Assembly: GCF_017939625.1 (NCBI RefSeq)
Contig: NZ_JAGKTC010000001.1
Span: 1,446,718-1,510,717 of the forward strand
Length of the DNA stretch: 64,000 nucleotides
Direction of reading: 5' to 3'
Source: Pseudoxanthomonas helianthi
Lineage (GTDB): Bacteria; Pseudomonadota; Gammaproteobacteria; Xanthomonadales; Xanthomonadaceae
The notes under the pieces were generated by a model. That model did not search any database, was not told the origin of the DNA, and saw nothing but the letters and a program-made list of their open reading frames with translations. The translations under genes were made by a program, and so were the position numbers. This document shows positions 27,266-35,912 of this stretch, one piece after another. Positions within the stretch are counted from its first letter, which is position 1, and every line of letters begins with the position of its first letter.

Positions 27266-27540
27266 CCATCCCCCTGGGTTTTCGGTGCCTAGGTTCGCCG
27301 AACGGGCGGCGGACGGGCAAGCCGATGTCCGGTCTGGATAACGGATTGCGAGTCAGAAAGCGGACCGGCGGCGGCACGGGCCGATGCCGCAGTCATCCAC
27401 CCGGCATGTACCGGGCGATGGCCGTGCCGCCGCCAGTCCCCTCGCAGGGCCGATGTCCTGTTTCGGCGCCACGTTGCGAGGGGGATAGGCAAGGCCGATT
27501 CGCGGCCGCCAACGCAGGGCCAGGAGCCCGGGAGAACTCC
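27266..27540. other. 275-bp divergent region between sigma A and adhesin 1
   Basis: It separates the sigma/kinase unit from the adhesin operon. It contains the 28-bp motif described separately (27326-27353), then G/C-rich leader sequence and a ribosome site GGAG at 27531-27534. An open frame from 27325 runs in phase with the adhesin but lacks a signal peptide, so I treat this stretch as untranslated. Confidence 0.6.
27326..27353 (+). promoter_or_regulatory. Promoter-like motif TGTCCGG-N14-TTGCGAGT before adhesin 1
   Basis: The ends TGTCCGG and TGCGAGT recur with exactly the same total length (28 bp) at 35677-35704, upstream of the third adhesin gene. In both cases the motif lies about 190-210 bp before the start codon. 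I infer an ECF-type -35/-10 pair recognised by one of the local sigma factors. Confidence 0.4.
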
Positions 27541-29484
27541 ATGCACCAGATCTTCAAATACAGCCCGCTCGCCATTGCCTTGTACGTGGCTTGCGCCTCC
27601 GGCGCCCACGCAGGTGACCTCTGCGATACCGCCGCTGCAGGCGAAAGCGGCTCCAGTTCGACCGCGACCGGCGTCAATGCTTTCGCCTGCGGACGGGAGA
27701 ACCAGGCCAGCGGGGAAGTCAGCACCGCCATCGGCGTGACCAATACCGCCAGTGGCGACGCTTCAACCGCGGTGGGCCGCTCGAACGTGGCCAGCGGTCT
27801 GCGCAGCAGCGCGATGGGCTATTCGAACGAGGCGCTGGGCGAAAACGCGAGCGCGCTTGGCCACAACAACCGCGCCGAAGGCATGCGCTCCGCAGCAATG
27901 GGTTACGCCAACGGGGCTGCGGGTGACTGGAGCAGTGCCTTCGGTACGGTCAACGCCGCTACCAGCGGTTACAGCAGCGCCATGGGTTACGGAAACATAG
28001 CCAGCGCGTTGCGGTCCAGTGCGTTTGGTTACAACAACTATGCAACCGGCGTGCAAGCGACGGCCATGGGGGCCGACAACAAGGCAGTGGGAGAGCAGGC
28101 CAATGCACTGGGCTACGCCAATTACGCCAACGGCTATCGCAGCATTGCGATCGGCGCCCAGAACAATGCGGATGATTACGGCGCGGTGGCAATGGGCAGC
28201 AACAACGAGGCTTCGGCCATGAACGCCATCGCCTTCGGCATCACTAACAGAGCCGTCGGTGAAGGCGGCCTCGCATTTGGCCGCGAAAGCATGGCTGCGG
28301 GCATGAATAGCGCGGCCTTTGGCCACAACAACGACGCCCTGGCCCTCTATAGCTCCGCATATGGCGTCAACAACATCGCCGGTGCCGACTACAGCAGCGC
28401 ATTCGGTCAGAGCAATACCGCAAGCGGCGTGCACAGCAGCGTCTTCGGTTCCGCGTCGCAGGCCGTGAACGAAGGCAGTACGGCCATCGGTTACCAGGCG
28501 ATTGCAGATCGCGATTTTGCGGTATCGGTCGGCAAGGCTGGCGGCGAGCACCAGATCATCCATCTGGCCGACGGTACCGAGGACTTCGACGCGGTGAACG
28601 TGCGTCAGTTGCGTTCGCTGGCCAACTGGTTCGGCGGCGGCGCCAGCTTCGTGGGTGGCGTGTTCACCGCACCGACCTTCGTGATCCAGGGTTCCAACTA
28701 CAGCACCGTCGGCGCTGCGTTCGCCGCGGTGGATTCCAGGCTGAGTGCCTTGACGGGTCTGGGCGGCGTGGCTGGTCCGGCCGGCGACAGCGCCTACCAG
28801 GTGGCGGTGGACAACGGCTACGCAGGTTCGGAAACCGAATGGCTGGCTTCGTTGAAAGGCGAAACCGGTCCGCAGGGTCCGGCAGGTGTGGACGGTGCAA
28901 CGGGTCCGATGGGTCCGGCCGGCGCCGATGGTGCCAGTGCGTACGAAGTGGCGGTGGCCAATGGCTTCCCCGGTACCGAAGAACAGTGGCTGGCCTCGCT
29001 GGGCGGTGGTAGTGGCGTCGAACAGGCTTATGTCGATGCCGGAGACGCGGCCACGCTGGCCTCCGCGAACGCGCATGCCGATGCCGGCGATGCGAAAACG
29101 CTGACGGAATCGAAGTCGTACGCCGACAGCAAATCCACGCAGACGCTGCAGTCGGCCAAGGCCTACACCGACCATAAGTTCGCTTCCTGGAATGACAGCT
29201 TCACCCAGTTCCAGCATGAAGTGGACCGCCGCTTCGCCCAGACCGACCGCCGCATCGACCGCATCGGTGCGATGGGCAGCGCGATGACCCACATGGCGGT
29301 GAACGCAGCCAATGGCAGCGGCGCCAAGGGCCGTATTGCCGTCGGCATTGGCACGCAAGGCAGCCAGGGCGCGGTGTCGATCGGTTACGGCAAGCGTATC
29401 GGCGACCGTGGTTCGTTCTCGCTGGGCGCGAGCTTCAGCAGCGGAGAGAACTCCGCCGGCGCCGGCTTCGGTTTCGACCTGTAA
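27541..29484 (+). CDS. YadA-type trimeric autotransporter adhesin 1
   Basis: 647 residues. Signal peptide MHQIFKYSPLAIALYVACAS. Residues ~40-330 are some 20 YadA-head repeats of about 14 residues with A-x-G turns (e.g. SSAMGYSNEALGENASA). The neck motif [19 protein letters not shown] follows. Residues ~441-468 are collagen-like G-x-y triplets (GETGPQGPAGVDGATGPMGP) between two copies of a SAYEVAVANGFPGTE-like unit. A coiled-coil stalk and a C-terminal YadA anchor (ending FGFDL) complete it. Trimers insert in the outer membrane and display the head. ATG 27541 follows GGAG; a longer in-frame start lacks a signal peptide. Confidence 0.9.
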   Translation: MHQIFKYSPLAIALYVACASGAHAGDLCDTAAAGESGSSSTATGVNAFACGRENQASGEVSTAIGVTNTASGDASTAVGRSNVASGLRSSAMGYSNEALGENASALGHNNRAEGMRSAAMGYANGAAGDWSSAFGTVNAATSGYSSAMGYGNIASALRSSAFGYNNYATGVQATAMGADNKAVGEQANALGYANYANGYRSIAIGAQNNADDYGAVAMGSNNEASAMNAIAFGITNRAVGEGGLAFGRESMAAGMNSAAFGHNNDALALYSSAYGVNNIAGADYSSAFGQSNTASGVHSSVFGSASQAVNEGSTAIGYQAIADRDFAVSVGKAGGEHQIIHLADGTEDFDAVNVRQLRSLANWFGGGASFVGGVFTAPTFVIQGSNYSTVGAAFAAVDSRLSALTGLGGVAGPAGDSAYQVAVDNGYAGSETEWLASLKGETGPQGPAGVDGATGPMGPAGADGASAYEVAVANGFPGTEEQWLASLGGGSGVEQAYVDAGDAATLASANAHADAGDAKTLTESKSYADSKSTQTLQSAKAYTDHKFASWNDSFTQFQHEVDRRFAQTDRRIDRIGAMGSAMTHMAVNAANGSGAKGRIAVGIGTQGSQGAVSIGYGKRIGDRGSFSLGASFSSGENSAGAGFGFDL

Positions 29485-29596
29485 CGCGCGGTTCCTCATT
29501 CGCCTTCTGCGCTCTTCCCCCGCGCAGGCGGCAAACGCACGCATCTAGTCACGCGCGCATGGCGCGGACACCCATTCCATAAACAAGGAAACCACC

Positions 29597-31657
29597 ATGA
29601 ATACCCACAACAAACGTCATCCAATGGTACTCGCGCTCTCGGTCCTGCTGCTCGCTCCCACCGTGGCGAGAGCCGCGGATGAGTTCGGCGGCTGTGCCAT
29701 TTCCTACAACGAGATCCTCGACTGGACCCAGGGCGGCTCCACCGCGAACGGCGGCAATGCTTCCTCCTGCGGAATCAACAACAAGGCGAACGGGACCAGA
29801 TCTTCCGCGTACGGGTACGGCAACACCTCCGACGGCGACTATTCCAGCGCGATGGGCTATCTCAACTACTCCAGCGGGATCGAGGGCAGTGCTTTCGGCT
29901 TCCGCAATCTAGCGATGGCCACGCATGCGTCGGCGTTCGGCTATTTCAACTCCGCATCCGGCCTCGACAGCGCCGCGATGGGCTACAACAACACCGCCGA
30001 GGCGGAAGTTGCAGCAGCGTTCGGCGTGCAGAATCGCGCGCGTGCCGCGGCCTCCAGTGCCATGGGTCGCTCCAACGATGCGATGGGCCTGCGCAGCAGC
30101 GCCTACGGCTATTCCAACGAGGCCCAGCAGGACAACGCCAGCGCGTTCGGCTTCGACAACATCGCCGGCGGACTGTACAGCGGTGCATTCGGCCACACGA
30201 ACGCCGCCACCGGCGCCAGCGCGATGGCCTTCGGCGCGAACAACGCGGCCAGCGCCGCCAGTGCGATGGCCTTCGGCTCGCTGAATACCGCCAGCGGCGA
30301 TGGCAGCGGCGCATTCGGCCGTTACAACACTGCACAAGGCGTCCGTAGCGTCGCGTTTGGCTACAGCAACGAAGCCCTTGCGGCCGAAAGCAGCGCGGTC
30401 GGCAACCAGAACGAGGCGAACAAGGAATACGCCAGCGCCGTCGGTTCTTCCAACCGGGCCGAAGGGGTGAGGAGCAGCGCGGTCGGCCATGCCAATACCG
30501 CCTCCAACGCGAACAGCAACGCCTTCGGCTACAACAACACCGCGGGGGGCAGCAACAGTAATGCGTTCGGTATCGGCAACATCGCGAGCGGGACGAACGC
30601 GGTGGCCGTTGGCCTGAACAACGCGGCCACGGCCCCGAACGCGATGGTTCTTGGCATCGGCAGCCTGGCCACTAACACCGGCAGCGTCGCCATCGGCTAC
30701 CAGTCCGTCGCGGATCGCGACTATGCGATCTCGGTCGGCAAGAGCGGCGGCGAGCACCAGATCATCCATCTGGCCGATGGCACCCAGGACACGGACGCGG
30801 TCAACCTGCGCCAGTTGAATGCGGCCATCGCCGGCGTGGCGGGCGGTGGCGGCGTGGCCGCCGATTTCACTCCGGTCGCCACCGCACTGGGCGGAGGAGC
30901 GTCGTGGAGTTCCGCCACCAACACGTTCACCGGCCCGAATTACGTATTGGGCGGCAGTTCGTTCGGCAACGTCGGCGATGCGCTGAGCTATCTGTATGGC
31001 CAGATCGGCAGCGGCGGTGGCGAACAAGGCCCCGCCGGTCCCGAAGGTCCGATGGGGCCGGCGGGTCCGGAAGGTCCGATGGGTCCGCAAGGCCCGCAGG
31101 GCGAACCCGGCCCGGCCGGCGCGGGCAGCGAACTGGCGGTGGAGTACGACGATGCCGGGAAGGCGACCGCGACGTTGAAGGGCGAGAACGGCACGCAGGT
31201 GAAGAATGTCGCCGATGGTGTTGATGCGATGGACGCGGTGAACGTTCAGCAGATGGAAGCCGGCGACGCGCAGACGCTGGCGACTTCGAAGACCTATACC
31301 GACACCAAGTCCACGCAGACGCTGGCCTCGGCCAATGCCTACACCGACAGCAAGTTCGCTTCGTGGAACGACAGCTTCACCCAGTTCCAGAACAACGTGG
31401 AGCAGCGTTTTGCCAAGACCGACGCGCGCATCGACCGCATGGGCGCCATGGGCGGCGCGATGTCGGCGGCGGCGATGAACACCGCCGGCCTGCCGGGGCA
31501 GAACCGGGTCGGCGTCGGCGTCGGTGTGCAGGGCGGCCGCTCCGCGATCGCCGTTGGCTACCAGCGCTTGGTGCGTCCGAATGCCAGCGTGTCGGTCAGC
31601 GGCGCGTTCTCGGACAATGAAAGCAGTGTATCGGCCGGTGCGGGCTTCAGTTGGTAA
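29597..31657 (+). CDS. YadA-type trimeric autotransporter adhesin 2
   Basis: 686 residues. Signal peptide [15 protein letters not shown]. Residues ~50-365 are YadA-head repeats (for example [20 protein letters not shown]). The neck motif [19 protein letters not shown] recurs. Residues ~475-510 are an unbroken collagen-like tract ([20 protein letters not shown]). The C-terminal anchor ends SAGAGFSW, with a terminal aromatic residue as expected of outer-membrane barrels. It lies 112 bp downstream of adhesin 1 without an obvious promoter, so is probably cotranscribed. It ends before a strong terminator (31678-31703). Confidence 0.9.
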   Translation: MNTHNKRHPMVLALSVLLLAPTVARAADEFGGCAISYNEILDWTQGGSTANGGNASSCGINNKANGTRSSAYGYGNTSDGDYSSAMGYLNYSSGIEGSAFGFRNLAMATHASAFGYFNSASGLDSAAMGYNNTAEAEVAAAFGVQNRARAAASSAMGRSNDAMGLRSSAYGYSNEAQQDNASAFGFDNIAGGLYSGAFGHTNAATGASAMAFGANNAASAASAMAFGSLNTASGDGSGAFGRYNTAQGVRSVAFGYSNEALAAESSAVGNQNEANKEYASAVGSSNRAEGVRSSAVGHANTASNANSNAFGYNNTAGGSNSNAFGIGNIASGTNAVAVGLNNAATAPNAMVLGIGSLATNTGSVAIGYQSVADRDYAISVGKSGGEHQIIHLADGTQDTDAVNLRQLNAAIAGVAGGGGVAADFTPVATALGGGASWSSATNTFTGPNYVLGGSSFGNVGDALSYLYGQIGSGGGEQGPAGPEGPMGPAGPEGPMGPQGPQGEPGPAGAGSELAVEYDDAGKATATLKGENGTQVKNVADGVDAMDAVNVQQMEAGDAQTLATSKTYTDTKSTQTLASANAYTDSKFASWNDSFTQFQNNVEQRFAKTDARIDRMGAMGGAMSAAAMNTAGLPGQNRVGVGVGVQGGRSAIAVGYQRLVRPNASVSVSGAFSDNESSVSAGAGFSW

Positions 31658-31677
31658 ATGCAATGACGAAGGATGAG

Positions 31678-31703
31678 AACGGCGCGGGCCACCGCGCCGT
31701 TTT
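31678..31703 (+). terminator. Terminator of the adhesin 1-2 unit
   Basis: A 10-bp stem AACGGCGCGG/CCGCGCCGTT with loop GCCA, then TTTT. A nearly identical hairpin (loop GCAA) follows adhesin 3 at 38001-38026. Confidence 0.85.
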
Positions 31704-31717
31704 CGCGTCATCCGACC

Positions 31718-34324
31718 TCAATCCAGCGGGGGCTTCCCTTGTCGGACCCTCTCCAACAGTTCCTTCGCCTCCAGGTAGTCCGGATGGCTGGTCGAGTGCT
31801 TTCTGGCGATCAGTGCCAGGCACCGTTCGAGTTGATCTGCCGCTTCATCGAACCGGTGCGCGAACGCCAGTGTCTCGGCCAGCGTGAAATGTGCGGTGAC
31901 GTTCGTGTAGTCATCCGCTCCCACGATGCGCGACAGCTGTGCCAGGGCGTTGCGTTGGACATCTTCGGCCTCCCGCACCTTGCCTTCGCGCGCCAGGACA
32001 CGTCCCCATAAGCTGGCGGCAAGCCAGGTTTCCATGTTTTCCTCGCCAAGCGTCTCCCGCTTGAAGTCGAAGACGCGCCGGTAATCGCGTTCGGCAGCAT
32101 GGAATTCGCCCATGTCCAGATGGAACTCGGCGCGATTCACCAGCACCATGCTCAGAATGGTCGATCCATTGTCGGGCATGGCGGCTCCCGCCTGGGCAAA
32201 GAATGCACGTGCGGCATCGTTCTTTCCCTGCTGCCATTTCAGCACTGCATAATGTGTCAGCGCGACGGCCAGTCTGTCGCTCCTGTCGCCATAATGACGT
32301 CGCGTCAGCGCAATCGCGCGGGGCAACGTCTTTTCTGCTTCATCGAAATTCCGCAAGCGCCCGAGGGACATCCATCCCAGCGTGGTCAGTGGCGTGATCA
32401 ACCGTGCAGACTCCCGGCCTTCCGTGGCTTCGATGCGGGCAATGATGTTGCGGAGCCCGGCTTCGACTTCCTTGTCCTTGTTCGCCTGGATCAGCATCCT
32501 CACCTGCCGGGATAATGCATCGATCGTTTCCGGATGGTTCGGTCCCAACTCCCTGGTGAGATCGTCCACGGCGGCTCGACTGAAGGCGAAGGCCTGATCG
32601 CGTTCCTTCTGGTTGACCAGTACGGAACCGAGGATCACTTTCGCGCGCGCCGCTTCTATCGAATGCGGCTGCTTGTTTCGGGTCCAGATGTCCAGCGCAC
32701 GGCTGGCATGGTTCCTGGCTTCATCGTTGCGACCCAGCAGCTGTTCCGCGAACGCCAGCTTGCGCAGCGTAACCGCGGCTTGCGTGCTGTCATTGCCGTA
32801 CAGGGCGCTGCGTTCCTGCAGGGCGGTGGCCAGCGTCTGTTGCCCGCCCTGCAGGTCGCCGACGTTGGTCTGCAGTTCGCCGAGGTCGTCCATCAGTTCG
32901 CCATGCAGCGCCGGGTCGTTCACCAGCCGCGCATTCAAGGCGCGAACGCCTTCTCCGATGATCTTCGCAGGGGGCCGGTTCTCCGCCTTGCCGCGCGAAA
33001 GCGGATCCTGCTCGCGGAAGATCGATAGCACCAGATCCTTCACCTGCGCTGCGCGTTGCGCCTGCTGCTGCGCCTGTTGCGCCCGTTCGCGTGCGATGCC
33101 GGCCTGCCACAGCGCCAGTCCCAGTCCCGCCAGCAACGAAAGGCAGGCCACGGCGGCGGCGGCGGCGAACATCCGGTGCCGGCGCAGCCACAGCCGCACG
33201 ACATAGCTGCGCCCGCCCTGTCGCGCCAAAACAGGTTCGCGTCGTGCATGGCGATCCAGGTCTTCCTGCAGGGCCTGCACGGTGGCGTAGCGATCCTGCG
33301 GCAGGCGACGCAGGCAGCGAGCGACGACGGCATCCAGGTCTCCCTGCAATTCCTGCGCCGGTACCGCACCCGCGCCAACTTCGGTAGCGGCGCCGGACAT
33401 CGGCGGCGGGTCTTCGCGCAGCAGGCGGTCGATCGCGCGCGACAATGGCGTATCGCCGAACGACCATGGCAAGCGCCCGCCCAGTGTTTCGTACAACACC
33501 ACGCCCAGCGCGTAGATGTCGGTGGCGGTGGTGACCTGGCCGCCTTCGATCTGTTCCGGCGCGGCATGGTCGGGTGTGAATGCGGTGGTATGCGTCGGCA
33601 ACGGCGCGACGTTCGGGTCGATGAGCTTGGCGATGCCGAAATCCAGCAGCTTTACCTGCCCGGCATCGTTCACCAGGATATTCGACGGCTTCAGGTCGCG
33701 ATGGATGATCAGCGAGGCGTGCGCATGCGCCACCGCGGCGCAGACCTGATGGAACAGTTTCAGCCGTGCGGACAGCGGCAATCCGCGGCTATGGCAGTGT
33801 TCGGTGATGCTACGGCCTTCGATGAACTCCATCGCCATCCACGCACGTTCGCCATGCAAGCCGCCGTCCAGCAGGCGCGCGATGTTCGGGTGAGACAGCT
33901 GCGCAAGGATCCGGCGCTCTTCCTCGAAGCGTTGCGCATGCCGTGCGGCGTCGCCATGCAGCAGCTTGATCGCGGCCTGCTGGGCGAAGCCGCCATCGGC
34001 GCGTTGCGCCAGATACACCTCGCCCATGCCGCCGCGCCCGATCATGCGCACGATGCGCCACGCGCCGACGCGGGTGTCCGCCGCCAACGGCTGGATGCCG
34101 TCGGTGCCATCTACGCCCTGCGCCCGTACCTGGGGCATGTGGTCCAGCACCGAATCGCGTTCGGAAGCGGCCAGCATCGCTTCCAGTTCTGCGCGCAGCG
34201 CGGGTTCGTCGCGGCAATGTCGGTCCAGGAACCCGGCGCGGCGCTCCGCCGGCGATTCCAGCAGATCCGGGAACAAGCGCTCCAGTTTGGCCCAGTCGAT
34301 AGACGGATCGTTCTGCGCGGCCAT
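31718..34324 (-). CDS. Ser/Thr protein kinase with TPR-like sensor region (module B)
   Basis: 868 residues, same plan as the module A kinase. Glycine loop GRGGMGEVYLA (from residue 97), K120, HRDLKPSN (208-215), DFG 228-230, membrane span at 386-410 and a long TPR-like C-terminal part outside the cytoplasm. The N-terminal ~85 residues are helical and shared with the other kinase. It stands between adhesin 2 (convergent) and its sigma partner (divergent). I start at ATG 34324, giving MAAQNDPSIDW; a longer frame upstream is overlapped by the intergenic palindrome. Ligand of the outer domain unknown. Confidence 0.88.
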   Translation of the reverse strand: MAAQNDPSIDWAKLERLFPDLLESPAERRAGFLDRHCRDEPALRAELEAMLAASERDSVLDHMPQVRAQGVDGTDGIQPLAADTRVGAWRIVRMIGRGGMGEVYLAQRADGGFAQQAAIKLLHGDAARHAQRFEEERRILAQLSHPNIARLLDGGLHGERAWMAMEFIEGRSITEHCHSRGLPLSARLKLFHQVCAAVAHAHASLIIHRDLKPSNILVNDAGQVKLLDFGIAKLIDPNVAPLPTHTTAFTPDHAAPEQIEGGQVTTATDIYALGVVLYETLGGRLPWSFGDTPLSRAIDRLLREDPPPMSGAATEVGAGAVPAQELQGDLDAVVARCLRRLPQDRYATVQALQEDLDRHARREPVLARQGGRSYVVRLWLRRHRMFAAAAAVACLSLLAGLGLALWQAGIARERAQQAQQQAQRAAQVKDLVLSIFREQDPLSRGKAENRPPAKIIGEGVRALNARLVNDPALHGELMDDLGELQTNVGDLQGGQQTLATALQERSALYGNDSTQAAVTLRKLAFAEQLLGRNDEARNHASRALDIWTRNKQPHSIEAARAKVILGSVLVNQKERDQAFAFSRAAVDDLTRELGPNHPETIDALSRQVRMLIQANKDKEVEAGLRNIIARIEATEGRESARLITPLTTLGWMSLGRLRNFDEAEKTLPRAIALTRRHYGDRSDRLAVALTHYAVLKWQQGKNDAARAFFAQAGAAMPDNGSTILSMVLVNRAEFHLDMGEFHAAERDYRRVFDFKRETLGEENMETWLAASLWGRVLAREGKVREAEDVQRNALAQLSRIVGADDYTNVTAHFTLAETLAFAHRFDEAADQLERCLALIARKHSTSHPDYLEAKELLERVRQGKPPLD

Positions 34325-34348
34325 GCCTGTCCCCGGTCGGTCGATGCG

Positions 34349-34368
34349 GTCCGGCTTGCAAGCCGGAC
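34349..34368. promoter_or_regulatory. 20-bp perfect palindrome between kinase B and sigma B
   Basis: GTCCGGCTTGCAAGCCGGAC is a perfect palindrome in the 85-bp space between divergent starts (34324 and 34410). It is a candidate operator for a dimeric regulator, or an RNA hairpin. The half-site GTCCGG also occurs in the motif upstream of adhesins 1 and 3. Confidence 0.5.
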
Positions 34369-34409
34369 GCGGATGCCAGAATGTACCCCACGTCCGGGGG
34401 AGGATCGCC

Positions 34410-34994
34410 ATGGCAGAGAGCAGCGAAGAGACCGCGTCGCCCGACGAGGGCGCAGACCTGCTTGACGCCACCCATTCGCCGCAGGTGCTGGCCGCGGTGC
34501 ACGAACTGGTGCCGCTGCTGTACGAGGAACTGCACCGCACCGCGCGGCGCGAGCGCAAGCGCTTTTCCGTCGGCGACACCCTGGCGACCACCGTGCTGGT
34601 CAACGAGGTGTACATGCGCCTGGCCGCGTCGCCGGGCTTCGGCAACCGCAGCCATTTCCTCGCGGTGGCGGCCATCGCCATGCGCCGGATCCTGATCGAA
34701 TCCATCCGCGCGCAGGTCCGGGTCAAGCGTGGCGGCGAATTCCAGCGTGTCGGCTTCGAGCAGGCGCTGGACATCGAAATCGCCGACGACGAGAAGATCC
34801 TCGCCATCAACGACGCCTTGCAGGCGCTGGCGCAACGTTCGCCGCGGCTGGCCCAGATCGTCGAATGCCGTTTCTTCGCCGGCTACAGCGAACGCGAGAC
34901 GGCCGAGGCGCTGGATATCTCGGAACGTACCGTGCAGCGCGACTGGGCCACTGCCCGCGCCTGGCTGCAACGACAGGTGGAACAGGTTTTGTAA
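34410..34994 (+). CDS. ECF sigma factor, phospho-activated type (module B)
   Basis: 194 residues. The N-terminal 20 residues are acidic and variable. Region 2 carries TTVLVNEVYMRL with Thr60-Thr61 in place of acidic residues, and region 4 reads ALDISERTVQRDWATARAWL. It is the same type as the module A sigma (about half identical by eye), and it is divergent from its likely kinase rather than cotranscribed. ATG 34410 has a strong ribosome site (GGGGGAGGA). Confidence 0.87.
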   Translation: MAESSEETASPDEGADLLDATHSPQVLAAVHELVPLLYEELHRTARRERKRFSVGDTLATTVLVNEVYMRLAASPGFGNRSHFLAVAAIAMRRILIESIRAQVRVKRGGEFQRVGFEQALDIEIADDEKILAINDALQALAQRSPRLAQIVECRFFAGYSERETAEALDISERTVQRDWATARAWLQRQVEQVL

Positions 34995-35040
34995 GCCCTC
35001 CCCTTCAAGGGGAAGGTGGGTGGGGATAGGGTCGAATCGC

Positions 35041-35514
35041 TCAGCCGCGCAGCGCGCCGGCCTGCATGATTGCCGCGACGTGCCCGTACAGCTTGTTCCA
35101 GGCGGCGTGCGAGGCCACGTCGAAATCGTCGCCCAGGCGCAGGGCCAGCGCGCGCATCAGCGCCCGGCCCACGCATTCGTAATCCAACGGGATCACCGCG
35201 TAGCCGCGGTGCCGTTCGCCCAGCGCGGCCAGCGGGGCGATCAGCGCTTCGGGGGATTTGAGTTGCGATACCAGCATGGCCAGCATGTGCACCAGCTTGG
35301 CACGCTGTTCGGCCATCTCGCCGCGAAACATCGCGCGCAACAGCGGCGCGATGGAGAACAGCGAACTGTAGAAATCCCTGGCGAAGCCGTCGGCATCTTC
35401 GCCAACGCGGGCGAACTGGGAACGGATGATCCGGATTTCCTCCGCGGTCAGCCACGCATGGGCGATGACGGGTTCGGGTGGGGAATCGGTGGTGGCATGC
35501 AGCATGGCGTTCAT
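35041..35514 (-). CDS. Bacterial globin (single-domain hemoglobin / flavohemoglobin-like)
   Basis: 157 residues, single globin domain: LTAEEIRIIRSQFARVGEDADGF at helix A, AEQRAKLVHML, the proximal-His region ALGERHRGYAV, then YECVGRALMRAL. It resembles the globin half of flavohemoglobins and Vitreoscilla globin, without a reductase part. Roles may be oxygen or NO handling. It lies downstream of sigma B (convergent, 46 bp apart, with a CCCCTTcaAGGGG hairpin between) and divergent from adhesin 3. Link to the adhesins is only positional. Confidence 0.82.
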   Translation of the reverse strand: MNAMLHATTDSPPEPVIAHAWLTAEEIRIIRSQFARVGEDADGFARDFYSSLFSIAPLLRAMFRGEMAEQRAKLVHMLAMLVSQLKSPEALIAPLAALGERHRGYAVIPLDYECVGRALMRALALRLGDDFDVASHAAWNKLYGHVAAIMQAGALRG

Positions 35515-35912
35515 GGCGGGTTCCTGTCTCTGGTTCGGTGTCCTGAACCGTTAATCGTCAAAAGGGCGCCAATCCCGTCACGGTCCGTCGATAACCCGAA
35601 TGGCAGTACCGCCGATACGCGAAGTTCGCCAGTGGGCGGACAAAACCGGGGAAAACGGCGATAAAAGTGAAATCGCTGTCCGGAATCGGGTCCAGACTGC
35701 GAGTTGTCTTTTCTTTCCGCTTGCGACGCGGCGACGAACCCGCCGACCAAGGCGGCCAGCCCCCCGTTACGCAATCGGGGCGCGCAGGCGGACAAGCCCG
35801 CGAAAATTGAACTTTAAAAAGATTTGGCGGGTCCGGCGGAGAACCGTCGATTCCATGAGTGAACCCGGCGCGGAAACGCCGCCGGTACGAGACCACTCAC
35901 AGGAGAATCGAC
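35515..35912. other. 398-bp divergent region between globin and adhesin 3
   Basis: It contains the second copy of the 28-bp motif (35677-35704) and the adhesin ribosome site (AGGAGAA, 35901-35907). Base composition is lower in GC than nearby genes around 35640-35720. A frame in phase with adhesin 3 opens at 35859 but lacks a signal peptide; nothing else convincing. Confidence 0.6.
35677..35704 (+). promoter_or_regulatory. Promoter-like motif TGTCCGG-N14-CTGCGAGT before adhesin 3
   Basis: Same 28-bp layout as 27326-27353, with 7 of 7 bases at the left end and TGCGAGT at the right end. It lies 208 bp upstream of ATG 35913. Likely -35/-10 elements of an ECF-type promoter; inferred. Confidence 0.4.

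Noticed and set aside
27325-27540. In-phase extension upstream of adhesin 1
   Set aside because: It lacks a signal peptide and would bury the real one; GGAG precedes ATG 27541. The extension also contains the promoter-like motif.
27800-28500. CRISPR-like regular spacing in the adhesin head regions
   Set aside because: The periodicity of about 42 bp is that of 14-residue YadA repeats; units diverge, and no identical direct repeats or leader are present.
34349-34368. The kinase B/sigma B palindrome as a terminator
   Set aside because: It has no U tract on either strand and lies between divergent starts, where a terminator is not expected.
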